DNA of 55,441 nucleotides, taken from JASHSH01 sp036490215. GTDB lineage: Bacteria > Pseudomonadota > Alphaproteobacteria > Rhodospirillales > Magnetospirillaceae. Shown piece after piece: positions 53,798 to 55,441 of the stretch (the first letter of the stretch is position 1; the number at the start of each line of letters is the position of its first letter). The translations under genes were made by a program, and so were the position numbers. The notes under the pieces are model-generated. The model had not been told where the DNA came from. It did no database searches and saw only the letters and a list, made by a program, of their open reading frames with translations. The stretch spans positions 1-55,441 of the forward strand of contig DASXEH010000024.1 of assembly GCA_036490215.1 (NCBI GenBank), in the 5' to 3' direction.

Positions 53798-55005
53798 AGA
53801 GGGACGCGATGAAGCCTTGGCTTAGCGTGATCGGGATCGGCGAGGACGGATTTATGGGCCTCACCGCATCGGCACGCGCGCTGATCCATGCCGCGCAGGT
53901 GGTGATCGGCGGTGCGCGGCATCTCGAGATGATTCCGCCATCACGCGCACGTCGAATCGTCTGGGGCGCGCTGCAAGCCGATCTCGCTGCCATCGAGGAG
54001 ATGCGCGGCGAGCGGGTATGCGTGCTGGCCAGCGGCGACCCGATGTGGTTCGGCATCGGCGCCACTTTGGCGAAGCGATTCCCGCGCGAGGAAATGACAA
54101 TTATTTCCCATCCCGGCGCGTTCAGCCTCGCCGCGGCGAAGCTGGGTTGGCCGCTGGCCGAGGTCGCGTGTCTCTCGGTGCATGGGCGCCCGTTGGAGAC
54201 TGTCCCGCTGCATCTCCATCCCGGCGCGCGGCTGTTGATCCTGGCCGAAGACGCGGCAACGCCGACGAAGCTTGCCGCGCTGCTGCGCGATCAGGGCTTC
54301 GGCAAAAGCCGGATCACGGTGCTCGAACGCCTCGGCGGCGCGGGTGAGAAAATAACCTCGAACACTGCGGCAAAGTGGCGCGCGGGCAAAATCGATCCGT
54401 TGACGACGTTCGCCGTCGAGGTAATAGCCGACAGCGCATCGGCTGTGCGTTCACGCGTCGCCGGTCTTTCCGAAGATCTGTTCATCCATGATGGCCAGAT
54501 CACGCAACACGAGGTGCGCGCGGCGGCGCTGGCGGCACTCGCACCCTGGCCCGGCGCGCTGCTCTGGGATATCGGCGCGGGTGCGGGTTCGGTCGCGATC
54601 GAATGGATGCGCGCCGGTGGCCATGCCATCGCCATCGAGCGCGAGGCGAAGCGCCGCGACTTCATCGCGCGCAATGCGATCCATCTCGGCGTGCCGCAGA
54701 TCGAGATCATTGCCGGCACCGCGCCTGTCGCGCTGAAAGGCCTCGCCGCGCCCGACGCGATCTTCGTCGGCGGCGGCACTTCGGATGCGAGAATTCTCGA
54801 AACGGCTTGGCGCGCGTTGCGCACAGGTGGGCGACTGGTAGCGCATGCGGTGACGATAGAAGGTGAAGCGGCGCTGACTCTGTTTCACGTGAAACACGGC
54901 GGCGCGCTGACGCGACTCTCAATCGCGCGTCTCGCTGGTGTGGGACGATTCCACCGGTGGCACCCGCAAGCGCCGGTCACACAATATGCTGTGGTGAAAT
55001 CATGA
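53794..55005 (+). CDS. cobL: Precorrin-6Y C5,15-methyltransferase (decarboxylating), CbiE-CbiT fusion
   Basis: A 403-residue bifunctional S-adenosylmethionine-dependent enzyme that methylates C5 and C15 and decarboxylates the C12 acetate. The CbiE half begins WLSVIGIGEDGFMGLTASAR and contains VCVLASGDPMWFGIGATLAK. The CbiT half starts near residue 230 (FIHDGQITQHEVRAAALAAL) with the SAM motif LLWDIGAGAGSVAIEWMRAG. The ATG at 53794 overlaps the cobH stop (ATGA); an ATG at 53809 is better spaced behind AGAGGGA and could be the true start. It overlaps cobI by 4 bp. Confidence 0.95.
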   Translation: MKRDAMKPWLSVIGIGEDGFMGLTASARALIHAAQVVIGGARHLEMIPPSRARRIVWGALQADLAAIEEMRGERVCVLASGDPMWFGIGATLAKRFPREEMTIISHPGAFSLAAAKLGWPLAEVACLSVHGRPLETVPLHLHPGARLLILAEDAATPTKLAALLRDQGFGKSRITVLERLGGAGEKITSNTAAKWRAGKIDPLTTFAVEVIADSASAVRSRVAGLSEDLFIHDGQITQHEVRAAALAALAPWPGALLWDIGAGAGSVAIEWMRAGGHAIAIEREAKRRDFIARNAIHLGVPQIEIIAGTAPVALKGLAAPDAIFVGGGTSDARILETAWRALRTGGRLVAHAVTIEGEAALTLFHVKHGGALTRLSIARLAGVGRFHRWHPQAPVTQYAVVKS

Positions 55006-55441
55006 GCGCGTTGAAACACGGTACGCTCTATGGCGTCGGTGTCGGACCCGGCGATCCGGAACTGATGACGGTGAAGGCGGTGCGCCTGCTCAGCCGCGCC
55101 GCTGTCGTCGCCTATCCCGCGCCGGAAGAAGGCGAGAGCCTGGCGCGATCGATTGCCAAGGAGCACATCCCGCCAGGCTGTGCCGAGATCGCGTTGCGCA
55201 TGCCGTTCGATCCCAAGCGCGATCCGTCGCGCGCCTACGATGCGGGCGCCGAGACGATCGCCAAGCATCTGACGGCGGGACGCGATGTCGTGTGTCTCTG
55301 CGCCGGCGATCCGCTGCTCTACGGCTCCTTCGTCACGCTCTCGGCGCGGCTGCAGGATCGCTTCCCGGTCAAGATCGTGCCCGGCGTGTCGTCGCTCACT
55401 GCATCGGCGGCGGTGCTGGGTCAGGCTCTGGCCATGCGCGA
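55002..55441 (+). CDS. cobI: Precorrin-2 C20-methyltransferase (partial, cut by window end)
   Basis: The first 146 residues of a SAM-dependent methyltransferase are visible. The N-terminus MSALKHGTLYGVGVGPGDPE then LMTVKAVRLLSRAAVVAYPA is the family signature. LCAGDPLLYGSFVTLSARLQ and VPGVSSLTASAAVLGQ are the second and third SAM-binding segments. The ATG overlaps the cobL stop (ATGA), so it belongs to the cbiX-cobH-cobL operon. The gene continues past the last base of the window. It could in principle be the anaerobic CbiL form, which uses cobalt-factor II. Confidence 0.9.
   Translation, partial: MSALKHGTLYGVGVGPGDPELMTVKAVRLLSRAAVVAYPAPEEGESLARSIAKEHIPPGCAEIALRMPFDPKRDPSRAYDAGAETIAKHLTAGRDVVCLCAGDPLLYGSFVTLSARLQDRFPVKIVPGVSSLTASAAVLGQALAMR

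Overview
This 55.4 kb window is GC-rich chromosomal DNA from an alphaproteobacterium. The gene orders glnD-murJ-trpS and secA divergent from ppiC-argJ-mutT, the flagellin and Maf genes, and the aerobic-type cob genes point to a Rhodospirillales-like organism. That placement is an inference from gene content and order; no database was consulted.

Layout. 1-6.3 kb holds housekeeping genes: a small heat-shock protein, glnD, murJ and trpS. 6.2-7.1 kb has tadA and a small secreted protein on the minus strand. 7.3-13.7 kb is a flagellin locus: flagellin, a Maf-type (DUF115) glycosyltransferase, a TPR plus GT41 (OGT-like, FlmG-like) glycosyltransferase, and a TPR/GT9-like protein, which together look like a flagellin glycosylation module. 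13.7-18.5 kb is a minus-strand run (cinA-like, SDR, GNAT-Nudix fusion, argJ, ppiC). 18.8-22.4 kb has a GNAT gene and secA. 22.4-28.6 kb carries small regulator-plus-target modules (marR with a Bcr/CflA efflux pump; a winged-helix regulator with an SDR), a Pro/Gly-rich secreted protein, a TetR regulator, two small lipoproteins, a small membrane protein and a Tat-exported dienelactone-hydrolase-like protein. 28.7-36.9 kb has rpmB, a 2-hydroxyacid dehydrogenase, an SH3 protein, a ribbon-helix-helix protein, PBP1A, a GST, another Bcr/CflA transporter, a YgjP-type metalloprotein and a YcgN-type protein.

37.0-55.4 kb is a cobalamin (B12) biosynthesis region: cobB, sco1, cobA, cobK, a degenerate HtrA-like protein, a cobalamin riboswitch, then cobP-cobW-cobN-cobO-SYLF-cobQ, cobD on the opposite strand, and cbiX-cobH-cobL-cobI running off the window end. 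It contains both a late-insertion cobaltochelatase subunit (CobN) and an early-insertion-type chelatase (CbiX). CobS, CobT, CobG, CobJ, CobM and the threonine-phosphate decarboxylase are not in the window.

The most striking signal is a set of short (about 75-140 bp) palindromic double-hairpin elements, grouped here by eye into five families A-E, with 15 copies in the window. Eleven are intergenic, but four lie in frame inside B12 genes: one in cobN, two of different families in cobQ, and one at the N-terminus of cobH. The E family is read in two different frames in different hosts and stays open in both. This resembles the Rickettsia palindromic elements and suggests that such elements can become protein-coding in this lineage. 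Ten of the 15 copies lie in the 18.4 kb cob region.

Other points of interest are an HtrA-like protein that has lost all three catalytic residues, two regulator-linked palindromes (18 bp and 42 bp), a stem-loop in the flagellin 5' leader, and a Shine-Dalgarno hairpin downstream of the riboswitch aptamer.
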